Notes: generated by a model from the letters alone, not told the origin. 64,000 nt of DNA from Methanomicrobia archaeon (GCA_030603445.1 JAUVXU010000005.1:1-64000); one strand, 5' to 3'; counted from the stretch's first letter, positions 1 through 8,314 are shown. Translations and numbers: made by a program.

Positions 1-172
1 CCTTTGCTGCTATCTTGCTATGGAGATGATAAACACCAATCTTGAGCGCGGTATATCCGGTATGATGGGTGGTATCCTAGCAACACGTGGTGCTACATGG
101 GCACTCCTCATGGGAGTCTTGTTCTACCTTGCACTAGCATACGGTACAGACATGAAGACACTAAAAAAGTAG
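1..172 (+). CDS. C-terminal end of a membrane protein (partial)
   Basis: The reading frame enters from outside the window and stops at TAG 170-172, leaving about 56 residues. The visible part is amphipathic (NTNLERGISGMMGG) followed by one strongly hydrophobic segment (about residues 32-48 of the fragment, ALLMGVLFYLALAYG) and a short basic tail (DMKTLKK), so the C-terminus is a membrane helix with a charged end. I do not recognise the family from this fragment. It lies upstream of, and on the same strand as, two small membrane proteins, but a T-rich tract follows its stop, so co-transcription is uncertain. Confidence 0.6.
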   Translation, partial: LCCYLAMEMINTNLERGISGMMGGILATRGATWALLMGVLFYLALAYGTDMKTLKK

Positions 173-177
173 GTTAA

Positions 178-212
178 TACTTACTTTTTCTATTTTTCTT
201 TTTTTTATTTTT
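178..212 (+). terminator. T-rich archaeal-type transcription terminator
   Basis: Directly after the stop codon at 172 there are several runs of 4-8 T residues on the + strand without a clear hairpin, the usual appearance of an archaeal oligo-T terminator. It would end the transcript of the partial gene. The next gene has its own GGTGA ribosome-binding site. Confidence 0.45.
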
Positions 213-260
213 ACGATAACTTTTTAAAATCAATACTGTACTCTTCTATGGTGAATATTA

Positions 261-458
261 ATGAATGAAAAAAAAGCTGTAGGCATTCTCCTGATAGTAA
301 TATTCATATTTATATACATCTTTAGGAACATGCAAAGCATGGTCTCTGAAAATGTTTTAGACCTATTTATTATAGGATTCTTTTTGATTTTGATATTCTT
401 ATGGCAGTTCATAAGCCCTAGTCGAGAAAAAAAAGAAATAAAGGAAGGGGAGCAATAA
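261..458 (+). CDS. Small two-helix membrane protein, unknown
   Basis: A 65-residue protein with two predicted membrane helices (about residues 6-21 and 33-51) and a charged C-terminal tail (SREKKEIKEGEQ). The ATG at 261 is preceded by GGTGA at 250-254, 6 nt away, which supports the start. Its stop is only 3 nt from the ATG of the next small membrane protein, so the two are almost certainly co-transcribed and may form one complex. I do not recognise the family. The neighbouring methyl-transfer genes are on the opposite strand and give no direct functional hint. Confidence 0.6.
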   Translation: MNEKKAVGILLIVIFIFIYIFRNMQSMVSENVLDLFIIGFFLILIFLWQFISPSREKKEIKEGEQ

Positions 459-461
459 CTT

Positions 462-752
462 ATGAAAATGCCAAAACAAAAGAAGAAAATCGACTCTAAA
501 ATACTAGAGCGTCTCGTACCTCTAACACTCCTGGCCTTCATTGTAGGGGTTGGGGGAGTATGGGTGATCCACAACTATATTACATCAAATCAACTTGTAA
601 TATTTGCATACATGATTGTGTTTTGGTTTTTGTTCCAGTCAAAATTCGTTGAGATAGTTCGTGGTCCAAAATACTTTGAAAAGAGAAAGGATGAGGCTAA
701 AAGAAAAACAGAAGAAACTAAGAAGAAATACGGCGGGAAGCCCCACTCTTAA
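462..752 (+). CDS. Small membrane protein with basic C-terminal tail, unknown
   Basis: A 96-residue protein: a lysine-rich N-terminus, two hydrophobic segments (about 20-37 and 44-58) and a highly charged, probably helical, lysine/glutamate-rich C-terminal tail from about residue 65. GGGGAG lies about 8 nt upstream of the ATG. It starts 3 nt after the preceding small membrane protein, with which it forms a two-gene unit. Its end overlaps the end of the convergent coiled-coil gene by 4 nt. Function unknown; the pair could be accessory subunits of a larger membrane complex encoded upstream of the window (inference only). Confidence 0.6.
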   Translation: MKMPKQKKKIDSKILERLVPLTLLAFIVGVGGVWVIHNYITSNQLVIFAYMIVFWFLFQSKFVEIVRGPKYFEKRKDEAKRKTEETKKKYGGKPHS

Positions 753-1087
753 GATTCTAATTCCTTTTTTATCTTTTCTAACATTTCCATCATTTCTAAT
801 ATAGACTTAGCATGTTTTGGTTGTGTATCTTTAAACGCAATATAAAGAGAGTTTAACGCCTCTTTTGAATTCTCAATTCTTATTGAAAAGCTTATAGTTG
901 CGCCTTGTTCCAGCAGCTTTTTCTTTTTGCTTAAAAGCTCTCGCTCTCGTTCCTTGATGCCTGCTTTTTGCATACTTCCTCTAATAAGGGTGCCATAGCT
1001 ATTTTCACTTAACAGTTCATTTGCCAGCTCCGTCTTCTTTTTCAATTCTTCAAGTTGTTCATCGATCTCTTCAATGGTATCATACAT
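749..1087 (-). CDS. Coiled-coil protein co-transcribed with the corrinoid activator
   Basis: A 112-residue, charged, largely helical protein. Residues 5-30 and 45-63 have heptad-like leucine/lysine patterns typical of coiled coils. There is no membrane segment and no cysteine. Its GGTGAT ribosome-binding site overlaps the stop codon of the RACo-like gene just upstream, and only 8 nt separate the two reading frames, so translation is probably coupled. I do not recognise a named family. Being tied to the corrinoid activator suggests a role as adaptor or assembly factor for that protein or for the methyltransferase, but this is inferred only from position. Confidence 0.6.
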   Translation of the reverse strand: MYDTIEEIDEQLEELKKKTELANELLSENSYGTLIRGSMQKAGIKERERELLSKKKKLLEQGATISFSIRIENSKEALNSLYIAFKDTQPKHAKSILEMMEMLEKIKKELES

Positions 1088-1095
1088 ATTATCAC

Positions 1096-2982
1096 CTATT
1101 TGGGGGGCAGAGGGGTGTATACGTTCTTCATTACATTTTTGAACAAAGATAAGTCACTATGCGGGAAGTTCATAGCTGAAACAAACTGATCCTGGAAAGA
1201 ATCATGTGTCGCAAGCTCGATGTAATTAAGATTTTTTAAGATGTCTTTTTCTTCTTCCCGTTTATCCTTTGAAATAAGTGAAACACGTGCTCCGGATCCG
1301 GCAGCATTTCCAACAGATTTAACCTTATTCATTGGTATCTCGGGAAGGAGGCCTATTGTCATGGCATTGGTAATATCAATGTAACTCCCAAAAGCCCCTG
1401 CAATAAGTACGCGGTCTATATTCTTGGCAGTGATGCCTTTAATTTCCATTAGAATTGATGTACCGGCATAAATTGCGGATTTTGCCAATTGTACCTCTCT
1501 GAGATCGTCTGAGGTAATAACAATGTCTCTCTTTATACCAGTATTGCGTGCCCACTCAAGCACAAATTCATAACCTTGATCTCCCTCTCGAATCCTATCA
1601 TTCTCATCTTCCAACTCTTCCCTTATCCTTCCTGTAACATCAATAACAGCAGCCTTCAACATTTCTGCAACAACGTCTATGATTCCTGACCCACAAATTC
1701 CAATCGGTTTTATGTTTCCAATGGTCTCATAGCTTACCTTAAGGCTTCCTCTTTTAATTTTAACGCGTTCAATAGCTCCATTAGCAGCACGCATCCCAAA
1801 CTTTATGCTTGATCCCTCAAGTGCAGGTCCTGCAGCTGCAGAACAGCATATCATTTCATCTTCATTGCCAAGCACAATCTCGCCATTTGTTCCAATATCA
1901 ATGGCCAATGTCATCTCAGGACTTTTGTGAATATCACAAGATAAGATAACACCAACATGATCAGAACCTACAAATCCTGCAACCACAGGAAGCATATGGC
2001 AATTCCCAAGTGGATTAATAGATATGCCAATATCTTTTGCCATAAAATCGATAGGTTGCTTTACAACAGGGCAATAAGGTGCAAGGGATAAGTATTTTGG
2101 ATATATCCCCAAGAATATGTGGTGCATAGCTGTATTTCCTACAATAGTTACCTCTGCAATGGATTCTATAGGTATACCGGCTTTTTCACATCCCTCAGAT
2201 ATTATCTTATTTACCCCTTCTACTACAAGATTTGAAAGCTTTTGCAGGTTTTCTGGTTTGAATGAATACGAGATGCGTGCCATTAGGTCATCGCCATAGG
2301 GTATCTGTGGATTCATCATTGACCCAACGCCTACTATTTCTCCATTGCTCAGGTCCATTACATATGCCACCATCGTTGTTGTGCCAATATCCACGGCCGC
2401 CCCATATGTATTTTTAACAGAACTGTCATTTATCGCCACTACATGGTTCTTGTACATTGTAACTGAAACATCATACTTGTTATCGCGTATCAAGATTGGC
2501 AGTTGTCTTAATGTAGAAATATCCATTGTTATCGTTTCATGGCCACTATTATCTGCCAATGCATCTTCCAATCTATACCAATCACATTTGCTGTCCTCTA
2601 AGGAGGGGGATGGTAACACGGCTGAAAATACTTTTATCAATGGATTTACAATAACCGGTGCTTCAGCACCTTCGATAAGAATCTTTTGTTTTCCAAGTCT
2701 GCTTTCCTCAGGAATATCAATAATGCAGTCACCCTTGATTATGGCCTTGCAGGAAAGGCGGGCTCCAGCAGCAAGCTCTTCTTCTGAAAGTTTCTTACGT
2801 TCGCTTGTTGTGATATCTCCCAATACACCTTCTTTAAGATATATTTTGCATTTTCCACACGTGCCCTTGCCACCGCAAGGAGCATCTAGGCTCTCCCCTG
2901 CATCGTTGGCAGCTTCTAAAACCAACAACCCCTTGTCAACTTTAATTTTCTTGCCAGAAGGTTCAAATACTACTGTAACCAT
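1096..2982 (-). CDS. Corrinoid-protein reductive activator with N-terminal 2Fe-2S ferredoxin (RACo/ASKHA family)
   Basis: A 628-residue protein of the reductive activator of corrinoid proteins family. Residues 1-90 form a plant-type 2Fe-2S domain with the cysteine pattern C36-GGKGT-C42-GK-C45 and a distal C78. The rest is a linker plus an actin/hexokinase-like ATPase (ASKHA, DUF4445) with phosphate-binding glycine motifs (VDIGTTTMVAY, IDIGTNGEIVLG, ICGSGIID, IAGAFGSYID). Such proteins spend ATP to reduce inactive Co(II) corrinoid to Co(I). The ATG at 2982 has GGTGA 4 nt upstream and is preferred to an in-frame TTG 24 nt earlier. It lies downstream of a fused methyltransferase/corrinoid gene, its likely substrate, and upstream of the coiled-coil gene. 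A TATA-like TTTTTATATG near 3014 suggests its own promoter. Confidence 0.9.
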   Translation of the reverse strand: MVTVVFEPSGKKIKVDKGLLVLEAANDAGESLDAPCGGKGTCGKCKIYLKEGVLGDITTSERKKLSEEELAAGARLSCKAIIKGDCIIDIPEESRLGKQKILIEGAEAPVIVNPLIKVFSAVLPSPSLEDSKCDWYRLEDALADNSGHETITMDISTLRQLPILIRDNKYDVSVTMYKNHVVAINDSSVKNTYGAAVDIGTTTMVAYVMDLSNGEIVGVGSMMNPQIPYGDDLMARISYSFKPENLQKLSNLVVEGVNKIISEGCEKAGIPIESIAEVTIVGNTAMHHIFLGIYPKYLSLAPYCPVVKQPIDFMAKDIGISINPLGNCHMLPVVAGFVGSDHVGVILSCDIHKSPEMTLAIDIGTNGEIVLGNEDEMICCSAAAGPALEGSSIKFGMRAANGAIERVKIKRGSLKVSYETIGNIKPIGICGSGIIDVVAEMLKAAVIDVTGRIREELEDENDRIREGDQGYEFVLEWARNTGIKRDIVITSDDLREVQLAKSAIYAGTSILMEIKGITAKNIDRVLIAGAFGSYIDITNAMTIGLLPEIPMNKVKSVGNAAGSGARVSLISKDKREEEKDILKNLNYIELATHDSFQDQFVSAMNFPHSDLSLFKNVMKNVYTPLPPK

Positions 2983-3028
2983 GAGTTCACCATAAAAGTC
3001 TAACAAGAAGCATATAAAAATTTAATTA

Positions 3029-3076
3029 TTAAAAAAGAGAAAAGAGAAAATAAGAAAAAAGAAAGAGAAAAGAAAA
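3029..3076 (-). terminator. Polypyrimidine terminator after the methyltransferase gene
   Basis: On the minus strand the stop codon of the corrinoid methyltransferase is followed by about 45 nt consisting almost only of T and C, with several T runs. This matches an archaeal oligo-T terminator and separates the methyltransferase from the activator gene, which has a TATA-like element shortly after. Confidence 0.5.
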
Positions 3077-4828
3077 TTAGTAGGAAGAGTGTATCTCATC
3101 CCTGATTTCTTTCCATTTCTTACCTGATTTAACTGCCTTAAGAACAGAATCGCCAACTTCGGGGCCGTCAGCGTAAATTGCATAGTCCATTGTTTCTGCA
3201 AAAGTAGTATCGACTGAACCACCAGCAACTACGAAAGGAATATCCAATTTTTCTTCTGACATTGCCTTTGCTATCTTCGGGAAAGCTCCCCTTGTTGATG
3301 TCATAAGGGAAGTACCAGACACTACATCAGGTTTTTCTTTCTTTACACTTTCAAGTACTTTTTCAGGCTTGACAGACTTTCCAAGATCTATTACCTCGTA
3401 TCCTTTTGCCTCAAGGATCGTAGACACGATGTTCTTTCCTATCTCGTGTACGTCACCATCAGCAACGTGCATGATTATCTTGCCTTTCTTCTTAATTCCA
3501 CCAAGTGATCCTTTGCAGTGATTGATACCTGCCTGCATTGCCCCACTGGCAAGTAAAATCTCTGGTACGAAGACATAGCCTCCATCGTAGAGCTTGGCAA
3601 CTCCAATCGCACCTGCAAGAAGTGCTTCTTCAACAATCTTCACAGGATCGTACCCAGCTTCTAAAAGCTCAAGTGTCATTTTCGAAGATGTTTCCTTGTC
3701 TCCATCCATGACCACTTGTGTAAGCTCCTTGAGCTTTGCGTCGTCTGGAAGGAATTCTGCGACTATCTCCTTTTTAGGTCTTCTCTTCTTCTTCTTCTTC
3801 TCGTGTGGTTTTGTAGCTTCCACAAGTGCCTTGATGTTCTCAATAGGCGTATAAGGTGGAGTACCGCAAGCTGGACAGAGTATATTCACACCATCCCTTA
3901 TGTTCTCCAAACCTTCTTTATATACGAGTTCAGGTGAACCAAGCATCATGACACGGACCGTCTCAAGGGATCCCATGAGCCCCATTCTCTTCCCAATGGT
4001 TCTGTAAGCGTCAATTGTCACACATCCCGGAGCTTCGAATGAGAAAGTATCAAAGCCTGTATCTGGGGCGTGCATCAAGAAAGGCGCGGTGTTACCACAG
4101 ATGTGCAAGTATGAAGGAGTATCTTTAATCGCACGAGTAAAGCGCTTGTAAACAGGTACCATTAGTGTACTAAAGGATTCTGGAGAAAGAAGATCACCAG
4201 AGGCTGTTGGATCAGGCATATAAATTGAGTCTGCCCCATGATTATCAATAGCATCGCGTGCTATATCTATCAAAAGATCGTTGACTACATCCAAACACTG
4301 CGTAAACTTTTCTGGATTTGTCTTTGACATCTCAAGTAAAGGTTCTACTCCCCATAAATGTCCGGCAACTGTTATATGTCCTGTGAGCACACGACCGCAG
4401 CTCACTGTGTCCCCATAATTCTCTGACAATATGTCAAGACAACCTTGTATCATTGGGTTTCTACCATTGTCAAGAGCGTTCTCAGGTATATTACAATCGT
4501 CTGGATCCTTTCCTGCCCAAATGTGCTTTATAACTGAAGGATGTCTATCCTTTGTACCGAGATCTATAATGTCAGTTCCACCTATCGCGGATACTTCGCT
4601 TACTAGATCGTTGTGGCTGATAATACTATCAAGACCGCACACTTCATAACGTCCGGCTTGGAATTTTGCCAACACTTCAGGTTTCAATTGGCAGTCTGGC
4701 CAGGATACTCCAGTAGCTTCCATTAAAGGAACAACAAAATTTGAAAGTATTGCTGCAGACGTACGGTCTGTATTACCGTTTTGAAGGGCTGTCAAAAATC
4801 TCCTTTTTGGTGTCATTTCACGTACCAT
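3077..4828 (-). CDS. Fused methyltransferase-corrinoid protein (methylated-thiol/methanol-type methyl transfer)
   Basis: A 583-residue two-part enzyme. Residues 1-340 have the uroporphyrinogen-decarboxylase fold of MtaA/MtbA/CmuA-type methyltransferases, with the zinc ligand set H242-x-C244 and a later cysteine in C318-PA-C321. A lysine-rich linker (343-354) joins a corrinoid module: a helical cap (about 360-445) and a Rossmann B12 domain with the cobalt-ligand motif D459-x-H461-x-x-G464. The protein should hold the methyl group on cobalt and move it between substrate and coenzyme M. The ATG has AAGGAGG 7 nt upstream. Family knowledge: CmuA has this order, and fused proteins of this kind are described for methylated-thiol metabolism in Methanofastidiosa. 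Substrate is inferred; methanol, methylamine or a methoxylated compound remain possible. Confidence 0.88.
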   Translation of the reverse strand: MVREMTPKRRFLTALQNGNTDRTSAAILSNFVVPLMEATGVSWPDCQLKPEVLAKFQAGRYEVCGLDSIISHNDLVSEVSAIGGTDIIDLGTKDRHPSVIKHIWAGKDPDDCNIPENALDNGRNPMIQGCLDILSENYGDTVSCGRVLTGHITVAGHLWGVEPLLEMSKTNPEKFTQCLDVVNDLLIDIARDAIDNHGADSIYMPDPTASGDLLSPESFSTLMVPVYKRFTRAIKDTPSYLHICGNTAPFLMHAPDTGFDTFSFEAPGCVTIDAYRTIGKRMGLMGSLETVRVMMLGSPELVYKEGLENIRDGVNILCPACGTPPYTPIENIKALVEATKPHEKKKKKRRPKKEIVAEFLPDDAKLKELTQVVMDGDKETSSKMTLELLEAGYDPVKIVEEALLAGAIGVAKLYDGGYVFVPEILLASGAMQAGINHCKGSLGGIKKKGKIIMHVADGDVHEIGKNIVSTILEAKGYEVIDLGKSVKPEKVLESVKKEKPDVVSGTSLMTSTRGAFPKIAKAMSEEKLDIPFVVAGGSVDTTFAETMDYAIYADGPEVGDSVLKAVKSGKKWKEIRDEIHSSY

Positions 4829-4859
4829 ATTTTTTCCTCCTTAGAGATATTAACAAAAG

Positions 4860-4910
4860 GATTTCTATAATAGAAATCTTTCGAATTAATTTAACATTTA
4901 TAAATTATAA
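4860..4910 (-). promoter_or_regulatory. Promoter of the methyltransferase gene with a hairpin/operator-like palindrome
   Basis: On the minus strand an AT-rich TATA-like stretch (TTTATAATTTATAAATG, about 4896-4912) is followed about 25 nt later by a perfect inverted repeat, GATTTCTA-TAA-TAGAAATC (4860-4878), and then by the AAGGAGG site. The inverted repeat would sit at the predicted transcription start, a usual place for an archaeal repressor site; it could also form a short hairpin in the leader. Inference from spacing only. Confidence 0.4.
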
Positions 4911-5019
4911 AAAGGTTTGTATGGACATAATATCCAGGTGCACCATAAATTTTTTCGTGTAGCGATATTTGATTATCTTTTCCAAAAAGAAAGATAAATA
5001 TTACTTATTTAAAAATAGT

Positions 5020-5688
5020 TTATTTTGACACCAACACAGCATCATCTATACATAAATGCCCACAATCGTTCTCCCAAACAATTCTTTTTTTAACTATTTC
5101 AATTTTTTTTCTAAATATGGGTGCATCAGTGACAAAACTCTCATATTCGCCGCCTTCACCTGCAAGGTTTACGCCATAGCGCTTATGTGCCTTAATTAGC
5201 ATTTCACACACTTCTTCATCAATTGTTCTTCCTAAAAGCTCTTTTCCAAGGCCCCATGCATATACACCAATTATCATGACATCCATCATGCCAGAAACAT
5301 CCTTAAGAACTGTGCGCTCATCGCATTGCCATAACGGAGCAACGCATTTTAATCCAAGCTCATCGCATATCCTCTTGATTCGTTCGTACTGGTATTTTGA
5401 CTTTATTGCGCCGCTGCATACTCCTTCAACATCCATAGTTTCAAGCGCAGATCTTAGGTCGTTTAACTCCTTCTCCTTTTCACCTTTCGTGATGACCTCG
5501 ATATGTTCTAAACCCATGGACTCTGTTTGAAGCCTGGCCCATTTGACATTGGGGTAATGAAACATATAGGAATCATCTCGCTTTGGGATCATTGTTAGCA
5601 CTTTTGAGAAGGAAATTCCTTGCTCCATTGCAAGACAAAGTGAATAAATCGAATCCTTGCCTCCACTAGAAAGTTGCACAAACCCCAT
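5020..5688 (-). CDS. dph6: Diphthine-ammonia ligase (Dph6 family)
   Basis: A 222-residue PP-loop ATP pyrophosphatase. The PP-loop SGGKDS is at residues 8-13, followed by the downstream family signature with GVYAWGLGKELLGR and GEGGEYES. Dph6 catalyses the last, ATP-dependent amidation of diphthine on translation elongation factor 2. The length is typical. There is no ribosome-binding site; a TATA box (ACTTATAAAATAT) lies about 27 nt upstream of the ATG, so the mRNA is probably leaderless. The divergent DGGGP synthase gene appears to share that same TATA element. Confidence 0.85.
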   Translation of the reverse strand: MGFVQLSSGGKDSIYSLCLAMEQGISFSKVLTMIPKRDDSYMFHYPNVKWARLQTESMGLEHIEVITKGEKEKELNDLRSALETMDVEGVCSGAIKSKYQYERIKRICDELGLKCVAPLWQCDERTVLKDVSGMMDVMIIGVYAWGLGKELLGRTIDEEVCEMLIKAHKRYGVNLAGEGGEYESFVTDAPIFRKKIEIVKKRIVWENDCGHLCIDDAVLVSK

Positions 5689-5706
5689 TGTAAGAAGTAA
5701 GAGGCA

Positions 5707-5721
5707 AATATTTTATAAGTG
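5707..5721. promoter_or_regulatory. Single TATA element serving two divergent leaderless genes
   Basis: The 53-bp gap between Dph6 (ATG ends at 5688) and DGGGP synthase (ATG at 5742) has only one TATA-like box, AAATATTTTATAAGTG, centred near 5715. It is about 27 nt from either start codon and reads as a TATA box on both strands. Confidence 0.5.
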
Positions 5722-5741
5722 TTTGGTGGTTATCAAATCTT

Positions 5742-6566
5742 ATGCAGGCAAAGGGTTTGATACTACTAATACGGCCGCTTAATGCCATAGTGGCATCGTT
5801 TGCAGTTCTCCTTGCTGCATTCATGACACATGAAATGAATTACAAAGCTATATTGGCCATCGCCTCCGTGATCTTCATATCTGCTGGCGGAAATAGCATT
5901 AATGATTATTTTGACTATGAGATAGACAAGATAAACAAACCAAAAAGGCCTCTGCCGGCAAACCTTATTTCATTAAGAGAAGCATTTCATTTCTCTATTT
6001 TCATGTTTGCAATAGGCGTTTTCATTGCTTTTTTCATTAATATTGCCTGTTTTATCATTGCAATAGGATCCTCAATGCTGCTATACTATTATGCTAAAGT
6101 GCTCAAGAACGCAGGCTTTCCAGGAAACTTATCTATAGCTGGATTAACAAGTATGGCAATTATCTATGGCGGGTTATCTGTCGCAGGGATAGACGAGATA
6201 ATCTTTGTTGCGCTATTTGCATTTCTTATAAACCTTGGGCGAGAGATAATAAAAGATGTAGAGGATTACGAGGGGGATATTGCGTGCGGGGCGCATACAC
6301 TTGCTATAAATCTAGGGATACAAAGGGCATTATTAATTGGGATAATACCCCTTATAGCAATCATGATCTCAACACCAATGCCGTTCATATTAGGTATGTA
6401 CAATAAATATTATATGATAATTATGGCAATTGGGGTTGATATGCCTTTAATATATTGTATAACTAAAATAGCATCCTCCCCAACATCAAAAACTGCAGAA
6501 GAAGTAAAAAAAATACTCAAGATTATAATCATTTTAGGCATTTTAGGTCTGTATATTGGAAGTTAA
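5742..6566 (+). CDS. Digeranylgeranylglyceryl phosphate (DGGGP) synthase, UbiA family
   Basis: A 274-residue integral membrane prenyltransferase with about eight or nine hydrophobic segments. It carries both aspartate-rich UbiA motifs: N54-D55-xx-D58-xxx-D62 in NDYFDYEID, and REIIKDVEDYEGD near residue 165. DGGGP synthase adds the second geranylgeranyl chain to glycerol-1-phosphate, a core step in archaeal ether-lipid synthesis. The length and the KPKRPLP segment after motif 1 fit this subfamily better than ubiquinone-type UbiA. Probably leaderless from the shared TATA box. The next gene follows after 9 nt, suggesting an operon. Confidence 0.88.
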   Translation: MQAKGLILLIRPLNAIVASFAVLLAAFMTHEMNYKAILAIASVIFISAGGNSINDYFDYEIDKINKPKRPLPANLISLREAFHFSIFMFAIGVFIAFFINIACFIIAIGSSMLLYYYAKVLKNAGFPGNLSIAGLTSMAIIYGGLSVAGIDEIIFVALFAFLINLGREIIKDVEDYEGDIACGAHTLAINLGIQRALLIGIIPLIAIMISTPMPFILGMYNKYYMIIMAIGVDMPLIYCITKIASSPTSKTAEEVKKILKIIIILGILGLYIGS

Positions 6567-6575
6567 AGTGATGCA

Positions 6576-7031
6576 ATGAATAACATATATATCTACATGT
6601 CTTTTCTACTAACCCATTTTGTTCTTGGCAGAAAAATATCTATCCCCTACGCCTTGGCACTTGGTGAAAACGCATATGCAATAACAGCCACAGCATTCAT
6701 CCTTGATATTATTCAGATACCAATATTCCTATATTTGTACACTCATTCATCAAAAATAGGCATAATAAACAAAGGAAGAGATCGTATCATCAGCCGCTCA
6801 AAGAATATGGAGCACTCACGACTCGTTATATTTGCAAAGAAGATGGGAAAAGTAGGCATAATAGCACTAGCGGCCATGCCCATCCAAGGGGGAGGCATGT
6901 GGAGTGGTGTCCTTCTAGCGCATGTGTTGAATCTAAAAAGATGGCAGACCTATCTTCTCCTTTCAATCGGAAGCTTTGTGGGGTGCATTATTATCTCGGT
7001 CGGGGTGTCACGCATCTTATCACTAATATAA
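6576..7031 (+). CDS. Putative small multidrug export protein (COG2426 type membrane protein)
   Basis: A 151-residue membrane protein with about four hydrophobic segments, and the basic loop and glycine-rich region (MPIQGGGMWSGVLLAHVLNL) characteristic of the archaeal Sm_multidrug_ex family. The name is historical; a transport substrate has not been firmly established for the family. It begins 9 nt after the DGGGP synthase gene and is probably co-transcribed with it. GTGAT upstream of the ATG is a weak ribosome-binding site. It ends 2 nt before the end of the convergent endonuclease Q gene. Confidence 0.7.
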   Translation: MNNIYIYMSFLLTHFVLGRKISIPYALALGENAYAITATAFILDIIQIPIFLYLYTHSSKIGIINKGRDRIISRSKNMEHSRLVIFAKKMGKVGIIALAAMPIQGGGMWSGVLLAHVLNLKRWQTYLLLSIGSFVGCIIISVGVSRILSLI

Positions 7032-7033
7032 CA

Positions 7034-8314
7034 CTACTTGATTATATGCACGTCCTCATAATCCATCGTGGTACCGATGCGAAGAGTGCCATATTCCCCA
7101 TCATAACCTGCAGGATAAAAACAAAATTCACCACGCTTAACAGAGAGTATATTTTCTAGCAACTTATCATCAACTATACCAGAAAGCTTTCTTCTGATGG
7201 CGTTTTGGCTCTCAAACCAAAGATCGCACTCATCGATAATAGATGTTATCTTGATGTAGTTATTGTATACTTTTTTCGAAGAAACACTAATTATGCCCAA
7301 TGAATACGCGATGATCTCCGTTAGCGGCACCATGTGTACAAAAGGTTTTTTTGGTTTGACGTCATCTGGGTCACGCCCCTCTCCCTGGATAGCAGATAGC
7401 TGCAAAGCGCGTTCTATGACGCCTATTGTTAGCTGTTTGCCACAAATAGGGCATTTTGCATCAGGAGGAGTGTTTTTAGGCGAAAAAATGCAGTAGTGCC
7501 CTTCGTGCCCCTTTCTCCCGCCACGATGCCCAGTCAAAAAATAGCGGCCTTCAACAGGATTGAACTCTGCAGTGCCCAGAATATGATTCTTCCTCAAGGC
7601 CGAGAGTATGGAAGGATAGTCTTTACGCGTAGATACTGAAGTAAACTCCCTTCCCATCCTATTCAAAGCAGGGGAGTGTGCATCACTATTTGATATAAGT
7701 GACATTCTATCAAATTCCGGTATAAGGGATAATACCTGCGGATCTGCTGAAAGGCCTGTTTCTATAATAGAGATACGTTCAGCCGACTCCCCATAAAAAT
7801 CCTGTAATGAGTCAATTGGGGCCTTTGAACCAAAAACACCTTCAGGGGTCATTACATGGGCAGGGACAACTTCTATAAAATCATCGATGTCTAGTAGAGT
7901 TTCTATCTTCTTACTTACATCAAATTTATCCTTGCAACACAAGAAAGGCCGTCCTACTGTATTTTTCATTCCCCAAGCTTCAAGCTGCAAGACAGCTTTG
8001 TCAACAGCATCAAATGATGGAAAAAGCAATACTGTATGTACTCCCTTTCTCCTGGGCCCTATATCTGCAGTAAGGATTATCTCTGTTTGCAAAACGTATG
8101 AAACAGGGCTGCCCTCAGCATAAGAGAACAGGCCTGTGTGCTCTTCTTGTAATGTATCGCGCAACTTGTTAAGCCATGCAGGATACAAGCAGTCCCCTGT
8201 TCCTACCACGTGAATCCCTTTTAACGGCATGTTTCTCTCAACATCATCAAATGATGTCTTGCCAACGCCACCTGCATATCCTGAGTGTGAATGTAAATCC
8301 AGATGCAAATCCAT
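7034..8314 (-). CDS. Endonuclease Q family protein (PHP domain)
   Basis: A 426-residue protein with an N-terminal PHP metallo-phosphoesterase domain (DLHLDLHSHSGYAGG at residues 2-16; later D/H clusters such as VVPAHVMTPEGVFGSK and LISNSDAHSP) and a C-terminal zinc-binding part (C-x-F...CPICGKQLTIGV). Endonuclease Q nicks DNA 5' of deaminated bases (uracil, hypoxanthine) and abasic sites and occurs in Thermococcales and some methanogens. GAGG lies 8 nt upstream of the ATG. Length and both domains fit the family. The gene stands alone, divergent from the pyruvate-kinase-C-like gene. Confidence 0.85.
   Translation of the reverse strand: MDLHLDLHSHSGYAGGVGKTSFDDVERNMPLKGIHVVGTGDCLYPAWLNKLRDTLQEEHTGLFSYAEGSPVSYVLQTEIILTADIGPRRKGVHTVLLFPSFDAVDKAVLQLEAWGMKNTVGRPFLCCKDKFDVSKKIETLLDIDDFIEVVPAHVMTPEGVFGSKAPIDSLQDFYGESAERISIIETGLSADPQVLSLIPEFDRMSLISNSDAHSPALNRMGREFTSVSTRKDYPSILSALRKNHILGTAEFNPVEGRYFLTGHRGGRKGHEGHYCIFSPKNTPPDAKCPICGKQLTIGVIERALQLSAIQGEGRDPDDVKPKKPFVHMVPLTEIIAYSLGIISVSSKKVYNNYIKITSIIDECDLWFESQNAIRRKLSGIVDDKLLENILSVKRGEFCFYPAGYDGEYGTLRIGTTMDYEDVHIIK

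Noticed and set aside
2345-2995. 216-codon + strand open frame
   Set aside because: Fully antisense to the RACo-like gene, with no ribosome-binding site and no recognisable protein pattern.
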